Assembly (NCBI RefSeq): GCF_944380975.1
Contig: NZ_CALWJK010000010.1
Coordinates: forward strand, 1-50,685
Direction of reading: 5' to 3'
Source: an uncultured Agathobaculum sp.
GTDB taxonomy: Bacteria > Bacillota > Clostridia > Oscillospirales > Butyricicoccaceae
Length of the DNA stretch: 50,685 nucleotides
Shown here: positions 1-7,384 of the stretch, one piece after another
Numbering within the stretch: the first letter of the stretch is position 1
How the letters are laid out: each line of letters opens with the position of its first letter
Notes under the pieces: generated by a model
The model's input: the letters and a program-made list of their open reading frames with translations, nothing else
Told to the model about the DNA's origin: nothing
The model's database searches: none
Program-made: the position numbers and the translations under genes

Positions 1-203
1 AGCGCCAGCTCTTCGCGGTCTTCCTTGTCGATGTCGTACAGTTCGTCGTTCAGCAGGCCCTTGATGCCGTGTGCCATGCCGAATACACGGGTGATAGACG
101 GGTTGTCCAGCGCGGTCTCCAACGCGCCGAGCACAGAAGAATTGATGACCGAAGTCGGGCCGCCCGACTGGCCAATGACGCAAGCGCCTTTCAGTTCACT
201 CAT
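1..203 (-). CDS. pfp: 6-phosphofructokinase family protein, probably PPi-dependent (N-terminal part)
   Basis: Only the first 67 codons lie in the window; the gene runs off the left edge. The translation begins MSELKGACVIGQSGGPTSVI, and the glycine-rich GQSGGPTSVINSS segment is the nucleotide/PPi-binding loop of the phosphofructokinase fold. In this family the enzyme phosphorylates fructose 6-phosphate to fructose 1,6-bisphosphate in the cytoplasm. The QSGGPT form of the loop is what I associate with the PPi-dependent branch common in Clostridia rather than with ATP-PFK, but the residues that decide donor specificity lie outside the window. The start is an ATG preceded by AGGAGGTT (complement of 211-218). 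It is divergent from fba, the next glycolytic step, so the two probably share regulation. Confidence 0.85.
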   Translation of the reverse strand, partial: MSELKGACVIGQSGGPTSVINSSVLGALETALDNPSITRVFGMAHGIKGLLNDELYDIDKEDREELA

Positions 204-259
204 AATGATAAACCTCCTAACAAATTAAAACACAGGGTTTGCCCACTGCGTTTTCTTGC

Positions 260-288
260 AATATAAGGGTATCACAAAACTGCTTCAA
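260..288 (-). promoter_or_regulatory. Predicted promoter of the phosphofructokinase gene
   Basis: Read on the minus strand, TTGAAG (complement of 283-288), a 17-base spacer and TATATT (complement of 260-265) form a sigma-A-like promoter about 60 bases before the start codon. Inferred from sequence only. Confidence 0.5.
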
Positions 289-305
289 AATCAATGCAAA
301 ACAGA

Positions 306-401
306 ATTTTTTGCATGCAGCCGGACATTTTAGTAAGATAAGCAAAAAATGGGTGCGATTTTGATGATGCACTTGATTTTTTGCGAACATACTGATAAAA
401 T
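306..401 (+). promoter_or_regulatory. Predicted fba promoter with an upstream inverted repeat
   Basis: TTGATT (373-378), a 17-base spacer and TAAAAT (396-401) make a plausible sigma-A promoter about 50 bases before fba. Upstream lies a perfect 9-base inverted repeat, ATTTTTTGC (306-314) and GCAAAAAAT (342-350); a further ATTTTTTGCG copy overlaps the promoter spacer (376-385). The repeat lies between the two divergent glycolytic promoters and could be a regulator site, though A/T-rich repeats are common by chance. Confidence 0.45.
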
Positions 402-451
402 AAAGGAAGAATTCAGCTTAGGCTAATTTGTTTGTGGAAAGGAAGTTTACC

Positions 452-1420
452 ATGCCATTAGTTACTACTACCGAAATGTTTAAGAAGGCCTATGAGGGCG
501 GCTATGCTGTCGGCGCCTTCAACGTAAACAACATGGAGATCGTACAGGGCATCACCGAGGCTTGCCAGGAGCAGAAGGCTCCGGTTGTGCTGCAGGTTTC
601 CAAGGGCGCGCGTGCTTATGCTAACCACACCTATCTGGTGAAGATGGTTGAAGCTGCGGTTCAGGAGTGCCCGGATATTCCGATTGCGCTGCACCTTGAC
701 CATGGCCCGGACTTTGAGACCTGCAAGTCCTGCATCGACGGCGGCTTTACTTCGGTTATGATCGACTGCTCGAGCAAGCCGTTCGACGAGAACGTTGAGA
801 TCACCAAGAAGGTCGTTGAGTATGCGCACGCACACGGCGTTGTTGTTGAGGCAGAGTTGGGCACGCTGGCTGGCGTAGAGGACGACGTTCAGGTTTCTGC
901 TGAGGATTCCTCCTACACCCATCCGGAAGAGGTTGAGGAGTTCGTAACCCGCACCGGCTGTGACTCTCTGGCAATCGCTATCGGCACCTCGCACGGCGCT
1001 TACAAGTTCACCCCCGAGCAGTGCACCCGCAACGAGCAGGGCATTCTGGTTCCGCCTCCGCTGCGCTTTGACGTTCTGGAGGAAGTTTCCAAGCGTCTGC
1101 CGGGCTTCCCGATCGTACTGCACGGTTCCTCTTCGGTTCCGCAGAACTTTGTTGATATCATCAATGCGCACGGTGGCAAGATGCCCGATGCAATCGGCAT
1201 TCCGGAGGAAGAGCTGCGCAAGGCTGCTTCGATGTCTGTCTGCAAGATCAACATCGACTCCGATATCCGTCTGGCAATTACTGCTACCATCCGTGAGTAC
1301 TTCGACGAGCATCCGGATCACTTCGATCCCCGTCAGTACCTCAAGCCCGCTCGTCAGGCTGTTAAGGACATGGTTGCGCATAAGCTCGTCCATGTGCTCG
1401 GCTGCAACGGCAAGGCATAA
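452..1420 (+). CDS. fba: Class II fructose-bisphosphate aldolase
   Basis: A 322-residue cytoplasmic zinc aldolase that cleaves fructose 1,6-bisphosphate to dihydroxyacetone phosphate and glyceraldehyde 3-phosphate. Family landmarks are all present: AYEGGYAVGAFNVNNMEIVQ near the N-terminus, the HLDHG zinc/catalytic segment near residue 83, VEAELGTLAGVEDD, the glycine loop AIGTSHGAYKF, IVLHGSSSVP with a second zinc-binding histidine, and the phosphate-binding CKINIDSDIRLA. I chose the ATG at 452 because GGAAAGGAAG (437-446) precedes it and the family usually starts MPLVTT; a TTG at 428 in the same frame has no Shine-Dalgarno sequence. It is monocistronic, with a strong terminator directly behind, and faces away from the preceding phosphofructokinase gene. 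Confidence 0.96.
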   Translation: MPLVTTTEMFKKAYEGGYAVGAFNVNNMEIVQGITEACQEQKAPVVLQVSKGARAYANHTYLVKMVEAAVQECPDIPIALHLDHGPDFETCKSCIDGGFTSVMIDCSSKPFDENVEITKKVVEYAHAHGVVVEAELGTLAGVEDDVQVSAEDSSYTHPEEVEEFVTRTGCDSLAIAIGTSHGAYKFTPEQCTRNEQGILVPPPLRFDVLEEVSKRLPGFPIVLHGSSSVPQNFVDIINAHGGKMPDAIGIPEEELRKAASMSVCKINIDSDIRLAITATIREYFDEHPDHFDPRQYLKPARQAVKDMVAHKLVHVLGCNGKA

Positions 1421-1443
1421 GAAGTTTCGTGATTTGAAGCAGA

Positions 1444-1479
1444 GCGAACCGTATCCCGAAGGATACGGTTCGCTTTTTT
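1444..1479 (+). terminator. Rho-independent terminator of fba
   Basis: A perfect 13-bp stem (1444-1456 with 1461-1473) closes a CGAA tetraloop and is followed by six T residues. Confidence 0.93.
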
Positions 1480-1522
1480 GCGCAAAAAAGTATAAGATTC
1501 GCCGCTATAGCAGTTTTCGTAC

Positions 1523-1551
1523 TTCACATTATGAAAGTGCTGTGTTATAAT
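1523..1551 (+). promoter_or_regulatory. Predicted promoter of the yerC-methyltransferase-hslO operon
   Basis: TTCACA (1523-1528), a 17-base spacer and a perfect TATAAT (1546-1551) lie about 40 bases before the first gene. Confidence 0.7.
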
Positions 1552-1593
1552 ACAGATAACGGAACTGGAATTTGAATGTAGGAGGGATATGTC

Positions 1594-1890
1594 TTGAATC
1601 GAAAACTAAAAGATGAAGATATGGACATCTTGTTTCGAGGAATCCTGAAGCTCAAGACGGTGGAAGACTGCTATGACTTCTTTGAGGATTTGTGTACGAT
1701 CGCAGAACTGCGTGCCATGGTGCAACGCTTTCAGGTGGCCCGTATGCTGGACGAAGGCCGGATTTACAGTGATATCGTGCAGGAAACCGGCGCATCGACC
1801 GCGACGATCAGTCGGGTCAATAAGTGCCTGGTGTATGGGTCAGACGGATATCGCAAAATGTTGGACCGCTTGAAGGAAGACGATGAATAG
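1594..1890 (+). CDS. YerC/YecD family TrpR-related DNA-binding protein
   Basis: A 98-residue protein of the TrpR superfamily. The all-helical body is followed by a helix-turn-helix around residues 58-78 (YSDIVQETGASTATISRVNK), the same place as in the trp repressor. Members occur widely in Firmicutes as orphan regulators; their ligand and targets are not established to my knowledge. The start is a TTG at 1594, 7 bases after GGAGGG (1581-1586); an ATG five bases upstream hits a stop after two codons. The stop overlaps the methyltransferase start by 8 bases, so the two are probably translationally coupled and share one promoter. Confidence 0.88.
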   Translation: MNRKLKDEDMDILFRGILKLKTVEDCYDFFEDLCTIAELRAMVQRFQVARMLDEGRIYSDIVQETGASTATISRVNKCLVYGSDGYRKMLDRLKEDDE

Positions 1891-2623
1891 TTATCAGACA
1901 CTGTCGGCATACTATGACCGCTTTACGGATGATGTGGGCTATGAGCAGTGGGCAGAGTTTTTCGTTGCACTGTTTGCACGCGAGGAGATAGAGCCGAAGC
2001 TCGTGCTCGATCTGGCTTGTGGGACGGGGAGCTTGACCCGGCTGCTAGCACAGCGAGGATACGATATGATCGGTGTAGATGCATCGCCGGAGATGCTGAT
2101 GCAGGCGATGCAGAACACGTTTGACTGTGATCCGCGCCCCTTGTTCCTCAACCAGCGCATGGAGCAGCTTGATCTGTATGGCACGGTGGATGTGTGCCTG
2201 TGCTGTCTGGACAGCATAAATTATGTGACGGAGCCATCCGTGCTGCAACAGGCATTTGAGCGCGTACATCTGTTCCTTGAGCCCAAAACTGGCTTATTCG
2301 TGTTTGATATTAACACGCCGAAAAAGTTTGCGCGTATCGATGGCAACAGTTATGTGCGCGAAGACGAGGACGTATTCTGTGTTTGGCAGGCCGCAGTCGA
2401 GGATGGCTTGTGCGCCTATCAGTTCGACATCTTCGAACGAGATGGCGATGCATGGACACGCGCGCAGGAGACGCACGAGGAACGCGTGTATACGATTGAG
2501 GAATTGAGCGCCATGCTGGAAAAGGCCGGATTTGCTGAAATCAAAACCTATGGAGACCAGAACTTTTCGCCGGTACAGGGCGGGGAGGATCGGGTTTATA
2601 TTACCGCACGAAAGAGAGATTAA
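1883..2623 (+). CDS. Class I SAM-dependent methyltransferase
   Basis: A 246-residue soluble methyltransferase. Motif I is clear near residues 41-52 (LVLDLACGTGSL) and is followed by the acidic end of strand 2 (YDMIGVDASPEML), which holds the adenosine part of SAM; CLCCLDSINYV corresponds to the post-motif region. The second half has mixed strands and no fused domain. Neither substrate nor product can be read from the sequence. It overlaps the upstream yerC-like gene by 8 bases and ends 6 bases before hslO, so it is the middle gene of a three-gene operon. The ATG at 1883 is preceded by AAGGAAGA. Confidence 0.88.
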   Translation: MNSYQTLSAYYDRFTDDVGYEQWAEFFVALFAREEIEPKLVLDLACGTGSLTRLLAQRGYDMIGVDASPEMLMQAMQNTFDCDPRPLFLNQRMEQLDLYGTVDVCLCCLDSINYVTEPSVLQQAFERVHLFLEPKTGLFVFDINTPKKFARIDGNSYVREDEDVFCVWQAAVEDGLCAYQFDIFERDGDAWTRAQETHEERVYTIEELSAMLEKAGFAEIKTYGDQNFSPVQGGEDRVYITARKRD

Positions 2624-2629
2624 ACAAAT

Positions 2630-3511
2630 ATGAGCGATATGTTACTTCGCGCAATCGCCCGCGATGCGGGCATTCAGATTTCCGCTGCTGTGACGACCGG
2701 ATTGGTGGAACGCGCGCGGGAGATTCACGATACTACACCTGTGGCGACTGCAGCACTCGGGCGCACCCTGACCGCTACGGCAATCATGGGCAGTCAGCTC
2801 AAAACCGATGACGGCTCGGTTACGGTGCAGGTCAAAGGTAACGGCCCGCTGGGGACGATTGTATGTGTGGGCGATTCTGATGGCTGGGTGCGCGGCTATC
2901 TGCAAAATCCCGGCTGCGAGTTGCCGTTGCGTGCAGATGGTAAGCTGAATGTGGGCGGCGGTGTAGGCCGCGGTTATTTGATGGTGATTAAGGATATTGG
3001 GCTGAAAGATCCGATTACAGGTACAGTCGCATTGGTCAACGGCGAGATTGCCGAGGATTTGACGCGCTATTTTGCAGAGAGTGAACAGATTCCGTCTGCG
3101 TGTGCGCTGGGTGTACTGGTGGATACCGACCGGTCTGTTAAATGTGCTGGGGGGTGGCTGGTGCAGCTCATGCCGGGCGTTAAGGACGCAGACATTGACC
3201 GTCTGGAAGCCAATCTTGCGAAAATTGAACCGATGACCACCATGCTGGATAAGGGCATGACGCTCGAGCAAATTGTGCAGACCGTGCTGGACGGTTTCGC
3301 AGTGGACTTTTTGCAGACTGACACCATCGGCTATCGCTGCGCGTGTAGCCGGGAGAAGGTGGAGCGCGCGTTGATCAGCATGGGAAAAGAGGAATTATCC
3401 AAAATGGCGGCAGAACAGGAAAAAAGTGAGGTAACCTGCCAGTTTTGTGATAAAGTCTACACTTTTTCACGGGAAGAGTTGCAGCAGATTTTGGCGCATG
3501 CAGAAAAATAA
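2630..3511 (+). CDS. hslO: Redox-regulated chaperone Hsp33
   Basis: A 293-residue Hsp33 holdase. The C-terminal zinc centre is intact: C237-x-C239 (RCACS) and C270-x-x-C273 (CQFC). In the family these cysteines bind Zn when reduced and form disulfides under oxidative or bleach stress, which unfolds the linker and activates the chaperone. The N-terminal substrate-binding domain shows the usual segments, including TVQVKGNGPLGTIV and VGGGVGRGYLMVIKD. The protein acts in the cytoplasm. It is the last gene of the yerC operon and is followed by the tRNA promoter; no good terminator is visible between hslO and that promoter. Confidence 0.95.
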   Translation: MSDMLLRAIARDAGIQISAAVTTGLVERAREIHDTTPVATAALGRTLTATAIMGSQLKTDDGSVTVQVKGNGPLGTIVCVGDSDGWVRGYLQNPGCELPLRADGKLNVGGGVGRGYLMVIKDIGLKDPITGTVALVNGEIAEDLTRYFAESEQIPSACALGVLVDTDRSVKCAGGWLVQLMPGVKDADIDRLEANLAKIEPMTTMLDKGMTLEQIVQTVLDGFAVDFLQTDTIGYRCACSREKVERALISMGKEELSKMAAEQEKSEVTCQFCDKVYTFSREELQQILAHAEK

Positions 3512-3540
3512 AAAAAATAAAAAAAATCCTGAAAAAAGTG

Positions 3541-3569
3541 TTGACATTTGGCTAATGTTTCGATATAAT
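3541..3569 (+). promoter_or_regulatory. Perfect-consensus promoter of the tRNA operon
   Basis: TTGACA (3541-3546), exactly 17 bases, then TATAAT (3564-3569): both hexamers and the spacing are canonical. Transcription should start about 30 bases before tRNA-Asp, followed by a GC-rich leader. This fits a constitutive stable-RNA promoter. Confidence 0.92.
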
Positions 3570-3605
3570 AAATCTCGCCGCTGATGATTACGGCGGCGGC
3601 GATTC

Positions 3606-3682
3606 GGCCCGGTAGCTCAGTTGGTTAGAGCGCCAGCCTGTCACGCTGGAGGCCGTGGGTTCAAGTCCCATCCGGGTCGCCA
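3606..3682 (+). tRNA. tRNA-Asp (GTC)
   Basis: A 77-base cloverleaf with acceptor GGCCCGG/CCGGGTC, T-arm GGTTCAAGTCC, anticodon GTC at 3640-3642 and encoded CCA. First gene of the four-tRNA operon. Confidence 0.97.
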
Positions 3683-3714
3683 TTTCTTCAGTCCAAAGTG
3701 GCTGAAGAAAATTT

Positions 3715-3790
3715 GCCTCTGTAGCTCAGTCGGTAGAGCAGGGGACTGAAAATCCCCGTGTCGGTGGTTCGATTCCGCCCGGAGGCACCA
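3715..3790 (+). tRNA. tRNA-Phe (GAA)
   Basis: A 76-base cloverleaf with acceptor GCCTCTG/CGGAGGC, anticodon stem GGGGA/TCCCC, anticodon GAA at 3748-3750 and encoded CCA. Second in the operon. Confidence 0.97.
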
Positions 3791-3797
3791 TAAATAT

Positions 3798-3873
3798 GCG
3801 GCTGTAGCTCATCTGGTAGAGCGCCACCTTGCCAAGGTGGAGGTAGCGAGTTCGAGCCTCGTCAGCCGCTCCA
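3798..3873 (+). tRNA. tRNA-Gly (GCC)
   Basis: A 76-base cloverleaf with acceptor GCGGCTG/CAGCCGC, anticodon stem CCACC/GGTGG, anticodon GCC at 3831-3833 and encoded CCA. Third in the operon, 7 bases after tRNA-Phe. Confidence 0.97.
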
Positions 3874-3878
3874 CATCT

Positions 3879-3952
3879 GGTACCATAGCCAAGCGGTAAG
3901 GCGTGGGACTGCAACTCCCTGATCCCCAGTTCGATTCTGGGTGGTACCTCCA
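3879..3952 (+). tRNA. tRNA-Cys (GCA)
   Basis: A 74-base cloverleaf with acceptor GGTACCA/TGGTACC, anticodon GCA at 3911-3913 and encoded CCA. Last in the operon, 5 bases after tRNA-Gly. Confidence 0.97.
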
Positions 3953-3959
3953 AGAAAAC

Positions 3960-3997
3960 AAAAAGAGACGCCTGATGGCGTCTCTTTTTGTTTTTTT
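3960..3997 (+). terminator. Terminator of the tRNA operon
   Basis: A 13-bp stem (AAAAAGAGACGCC, 3960-3972, with 3977-3989) around a TGAT loop, followed by a long T-rich run. Confidence 0.95.
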
Positions 3998-4092
3998 CTG
4001 CCAATGCGAATAATAAAGAAAATCTTAATAATTTCATGAGGAAAATCAACAGAAAGCTTTGTTATCATAGAACCATAAAGGAGGGGGACACC

Positions 4093-4794
4093 ATGGAGAA
4101 GCTGACAGTATTGGTGGTGGACGATGATAAGGAGATTGTAGACAGCATTGCGATCTTTTTGCAGGCGGACGGCTATGTGGTCGAGAAGGCCTATAACGGT
4201 CTGGAAGCGCTGGACATCATTATGACGCGAAACGTGCATTTGCTGCTGCTGGACATCATGATGCCTGAACTGGACGGTATCAAGACGTTGCTCAAGGTGC
4301 GGGAGAGCAAAAACATTCCGATTATCCTGATTTCGGCCAAGAGTGAGGATGCGGATAAGATTCTCGGCTTGACGGCAGGCGCAGACGATTACATCACAAA
4401 GCCGTTTAACCCGTCCGAGTTGGTCGCGCGGGTCAAGAGTCAACTGCGGCGCTATACGCAGCTTGGCGCGATGCAGGTAACGGAAAAACAGATCGCCATT
4501 CGCGGGCTGGTGCTAGACACTGAGAGCAAGACCGTTACGGTAGACGGCGAGGCGGTGCGCCTGACGCCGCTTGAGTACAAGATTCTCGAACTGTTGTGCC
4601 GTCATCCGGGTAAGGTATTCTCCACTGAGGAGATTTATCGGCAGGTATGGAATGACGAGGTGGTGTCGGACAATGCGATTGCGGTGCACGTGCGGCATAT
4701 TCGCGAGAAGATCGAGATCAACCCCAAGGAGCCGCGTTACCTCAAGGTTGTGTGGGGCGTGGGCTATAAGATAGAGAGGAGCGAGGGAACATGA
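4093..4794 (+). CDS. OmpR/PhoB-family response regulator
   Basis: A 233-residue transcription factor: receiver domain (about residues 4-117) with acidic pocket DDD at 10-12, phospho-acceptor D54 (LLLDIMMPELDG) and K103 (ITKPF), then a C-terminal winged helix (about 135-230) containing LTPLEYKILELL and NAIAVHVRHIREKI. Phosphorylation by the downstream kinase should promote dimerisation and DNA binding. The ATG at 4093 follows AAGGAGGGGG (4078-4087); upstream in-frame codons run back into the tRNA terminator and are not used. It overlaps the kinase gene by 4 bases (ATGA). It resembles VanR-like regulators of Firmicutes in general layout, but no target genes are visible here. Confidence 0.93.
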   Translation: MEKLTVLVVDDDKEIVDSIAIFLQADGYVVEKAYNGLEALDIIMTRNVHLLLLDIMMPELDGIKTLLKVRESKNIPIILISAKSEDADKILGLTAGADDYITKPFNPSELVARVKSQLRRYTQLGAMQVTEKQIAIRGLVLDTESKTVTVDGEAVRLTPLEYKILELLCRHPGKVFSTEEIYRQVWNDEVVSDNAIAVHVRHIREKIEINPKEPRYLKVVWGVGYKIERSEGT

Positions 4795-6857
4795 AAAAGG
4801 TGATGAGGTCGCCTATTCTGAAGGGCATTGCGTTTGCCGTTTGCCTGATCTGCGTGGCGCTGGCGGCGCTGTCCGCAGGCAATGCGCTGCAATGGTTTTA
4901 TAGGCAATACGAGCAGCGCGGGGGCAACCAGGTTTATCTGCTGGAATCCAGTTTTGATCAGTCACATATGCTGAACGACAGCTTCAGCAGCGCATTCAAC
5001 ACAATCAATAGTGAGTTAATGTATGAGGGAGCCCATGGACAGTTTGATTCTGACATGAATATCACTTTTTCCGGCGACTATTATGCCAAGTTAGGCGACA
5101 GAGTAATCAAAAATACCGATCTGACCATAGATGAAGTTATCAATTCTCCCTATTATGTGGCTGTAACGCCGGGAAATGTGCAAACCAATATAATGCTGTA
5201 TTATTACCATTACGAAAACTGGGTTGTTCCTGAGGGTTATCTGTATTCCACAGTTACGGAAGATGGCGATAGGACTGAAGAACCGCTGACCTTTCAGGAT
5301 GGCGACTGCATCCTGATGCGCCTGACTAAGGAACAGGCAAGCGCTCTGCAAGCGCGGTGGGAGGAAGGGCATAGAATCTTTTTTCAGACACTGTCGCGCG
5401 TGATCCCGCTGTTCTTTGTCGCACTGATCGCATATATTTACCTTCTGTTCGTCACCGGCCGCAGGGCGGAGGACGAGGAAGTCCATCTGGTGCTGATCGA
5501 CCGGATGTTTGTCGAGTTTAACCTTGCTATTGTTCTGTGTGTTGTGATCGGGGCTGCGGTAGCAGTGAATCTCGGCGTGGAGGCTGCGCTATACAGCGGC
5601 GTTTCGTTTGACTTGGTGCTTTCGCTGCTTGCCGCTTTGCTGGTCTGTGCGTTCGCACTGGTAATGGAACTGCTGCTCTCTCTTGTGCGCAATCTGAAAA
5701 ACCGAACGTTTGTTGAGCGGTCGTTTATCTTGCGGACGATTCGCTGGTGCTGGCGCACGGTAAAGCGCATTTGCCGCTGGATTGTTGACCGCTGCAAGGA
5801 TATTTGGCACGGCGTTGGTCGCAGTAAGGACAGCCTGTGGCATAAGGCATTTCAGAATTATAAGACGCGCAAGGTGCTGATTGTGTTTGGCGTTTATTCG
5901 GCTGTACTGGCGTTTTGCGGGGTAATGCTCGGTGTGATGATTGATTTCGGCTGGGGGACGCCGTTTATGCTGGGCATCGGATGGTTTGCCGCAGCGGCAT
6001 GGCTTCTGATACGCCGTATCGACGGCTTTGATTGCGTGGTGGACGCGCTGCGGCGGTTGCGTGGCGGCGACCTGACTTATAAGCTGACCGATATGCCTGA
6101 GGGTGTTTTCGCCTCGATGGCGGACGATATCAACTCGCTGGGTGATGGCATGCAGATTGCCTTGCAAAACGAGGTGCGTGCCGAACGCATGAAATCTGAG
6201 TTAATCACCAATGTAAGCCACGATTTGAAAACCCCGCTCACTTCCATTCTGAATTACTCCGACTTGCTTTGTCAGGAGCATCTGACGCCAGAGGAAGCCA
6301 ATGATTATGCTAGGATCATTCACCAGAAGGGCATGCGGCTCAAGAACCTGACCAGTGATCTGTTTGACATTTCCAAGGTGCAATCGGGTGCGGAGCGGAT
6401 CTTTTGCGAGCGGCTGGATTCCTGCACGCTGGTGCGGCAAGCGCTGGGCGAACAGGATCAGTCGATCGGAGACGGTAAACTGACGCTGAAAGTGGACTTG
6501 CCGGAGCATGAGGTGCCGATTTGGGCAGATGGCAAGAAAATGTCGCGCGTAATGGAAAACCTGATTGGCAACTGCATTAAATATGCCATGCCGGGCACAC
6601 GCGTGTTTGTTTCGGTCATGGAGCAGGAAGGGAACGCGGTCATCGAACTGAAAAATATCGCCAACTACGCGATGGACTTTGACGCGAGCGAGATCACAGA
6701 GCGGTTTGTCCGTGGGGACGCGGCGCGATCGACGGAGGGCAGCGGCCTCGGCCTTGCGATCGCTAAAAGCTACGTCGAAGCCTGCGGCGGTGCGTTTGCA
6801 GTTTCGGTAGACGGAGATTTGTTTAAGGTGCAAATCACCTTTGCTATTCAGCCGTAA
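4791..6857 (+). CDS. Multi-pass membrane sensor histidine kinase
   Basis: A 688-residue kinase and partner of the regulator before it. Order: N-terminal membrane helix (about 10-30), an extracytoplasmic region of about 170 residues (31-200), a block of membrane helices (about 203-222, 243-265 and 272-298), a strongly basic cytoplasmic stretch (about 300-360), two more helices (about 365-415), a HAMP-like linker, the HisKA dimerisation helix with phospho-acceptor H477 (NVSHDLKTPLTSIL), and an HATPase domain with N-box NLIGNCIKYA and G2 box GSGLGLAIAKSY. The catalytic core is intact. The five- to six-helix sensor with its large outside loop and basic inner segment is more elaborate than a plain two-helix sensor; the signal is unknown. 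The gene ends before a terminator, so this is a two-gene operon. Confidence 0.92.
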   Translation: MKKVMRSPILKGIAFAVCLICVALAALSAGNALQWFYRQYEQRGGNQVYLLESSFDQSHMLNDSFSSAFNTINSELMYEGAHGQFDSDMNITFSGDYYAKLGDRVIKNTDLTIDEVINSPYYVAVTPGNVQTNIMLYYYHYENWVVPEGYLYSTVTEDGDRTEEPLTFQDGDCILMRLTKEQASALQARWEEGHRIFFQTLSRVIPLFFVALIAYIYLLFVTGRRAEDEEVHLVLIDRMFVEFNLAIVLCVVIGAAVAVNLGVEAALYSGVSFDLVLSLLAALLVCAFALVMELLLSLVRNLKNRTFVERSFILRTIRWCWRTVKRICRWIVDRCKDIWHGVGRSKDSLWHKAFQNYKTRKVLIVFGVYSAVLAFCGVMLGVMIDFGWGTPFMLGIGWFAAAAWLLIRRIDGFDCVVDALRRLRGGDLTYKLTDMPEGVFASMADDINSLGDGMQIALQNEVRAERMKSELITNVSHDLKTPLTSILNYSDLLCQEHLTPEEANDYARIIHQKGMRLKNLTSDLFDISKVQSGAERIFCERLDSCTLVRQALGEQDQSIGDGKLTLKVDLPEHEVPIWADGKKMSRVMENLIGNCIKYAMPGTRVFVSVMEQEGNAVIELKNIANYAMDFDASEITERFVRGDAARSTEGSGLGLAIAKSYVEACGGAFAVSVDGDLFKVQITFAIQP

Positions 6858-6885
6858 GAGGGCGAAAAATAGAACATGTGGGACA

Positions 6886-6919
6886 AAGCCGACCCGGTGC
6901 AATACCGGGCCGGCTTTTT
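6886..6919 (+). terminator. Terminator after the histidine kinase
   Basis: A 13-bp stem (6886-6898 with 6904-6916, one A-C mismatch) and a five-base loop, ending in TTTTT (6915-6919). Confidence 0.88.
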
Positions 6920-6947
6920 GCATGCTCAAAAAAATATGCATTAGGGA

Positions 6948-6984
6948 TTGACATAATGTAAATATTGTATATAATGAGTATATA
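6948..6984 (+). promoter_or_regulatory. Promoter and candidate operator of the GntR-ABC operon
   Basis: TTGACA (6948-6953), a 16-base spacer and TATAAT (6970-6975) form a near-perfect promoter. GTATATA occurs twice in direct orientation, at 6967-6973 over the -10 box and at 6978-6984 over the predicted start of transcription, exactly one helical turn apart. That position suits an operator for the GntR protein encoded directly downstream. Autoregulation is inferred from known YtrA-type operons. Confidence 0.65.
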
Positions 6985-7006
6985 TGATATGGAAGGGGAG
7001 GATGCA

Positions 7007-7384
7007 ATGGACATCATCCTGTCGAACGTAGATGGTACACCGATTTATGAGCAGATCGCGCGCCAGATCAAGGCTAAGATTGTCGGCGGCGAATTGCAGC
7101 CGGGCGAGGCGCTGCCGTCCATGCGATTGTTGGCCAAGGATTTACGGATCAGCGTGATCACGACGAAGCGTGCCTATGAAGAGCTGGAGCGCGAGGGATT
7201 TATCATCAGCCAGACCGGCCGTGGCAGTTTTGTGGCTCCGGTTGGCGTGGAACTGCTGCGTGAGGAGCAGCTGCGTAGGGTAGAGGCGTATTTGGAAGAA
7301 GCAGCAAAAGCGGCGCATTTGGGCAATCTGGAAAAGGACGAATTTCTTGAGATTGCCGCGGCGGTATTTGAGGAGGGGATCTAA
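7007..7384 (+). CDS. GntR-family (YtrA-type) transcriptional regulator
   Basis: A 125-residue regulator: a winged helix-turn-helix (about residues 8-76; IYEQIARQIKAKIVGGELQP, then LPSMRLLAKDLRISVITTKR and the wing GFIISQTGRGSFVA) plus a short C-terminal helical tail of about 45 residues. This compact build is that of the YtrA subfamily, which typically represses the ABC transporter genes it is cotranscribed with. The ATG at 7007 is preceded by AGGGGAGG (6994-7001); an earlier in-frame ATG lies inside the promoter and cannot be used. Its stop overlaps the ABC ATPase start by one base (TAATG). Confidence 0.9.
   Translation: MDIILSNVDGTPIYEQIARQIKAKIVGGELQPGEALPSMRLLAKDLRISVITTKRAYEELEREGFIISQTGRGSFVAPVGVELLREEQLRRVEAYLEEAAKAAHLGNLEKDEFLEIAAAVFEEGI

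Noticed and set aside
458-1393. A 311-codon open frame antisense to the aldolase gene
   Set aside because: It mirrors the codon periodicity of fba, has no ribosome-binding site or recognisable domain, and fba is certain.
2642-3271. A 209-codon open frame antisense to hslO
   Set aside because: Low-complexity shadow of a well-conserved gene; no start signals.
3512-3605. A T-box or other leader RNA before the tRNA genes
   Set aside because: The stretch is too short and contains only a consensus promoter and a GC-rich leader.
6201-7007. A 268-codon open frame antisense to the histidine kinase end
   Set aside because: It would cross the kinase terminator and the GntR promoter, and the translation matches nothing.
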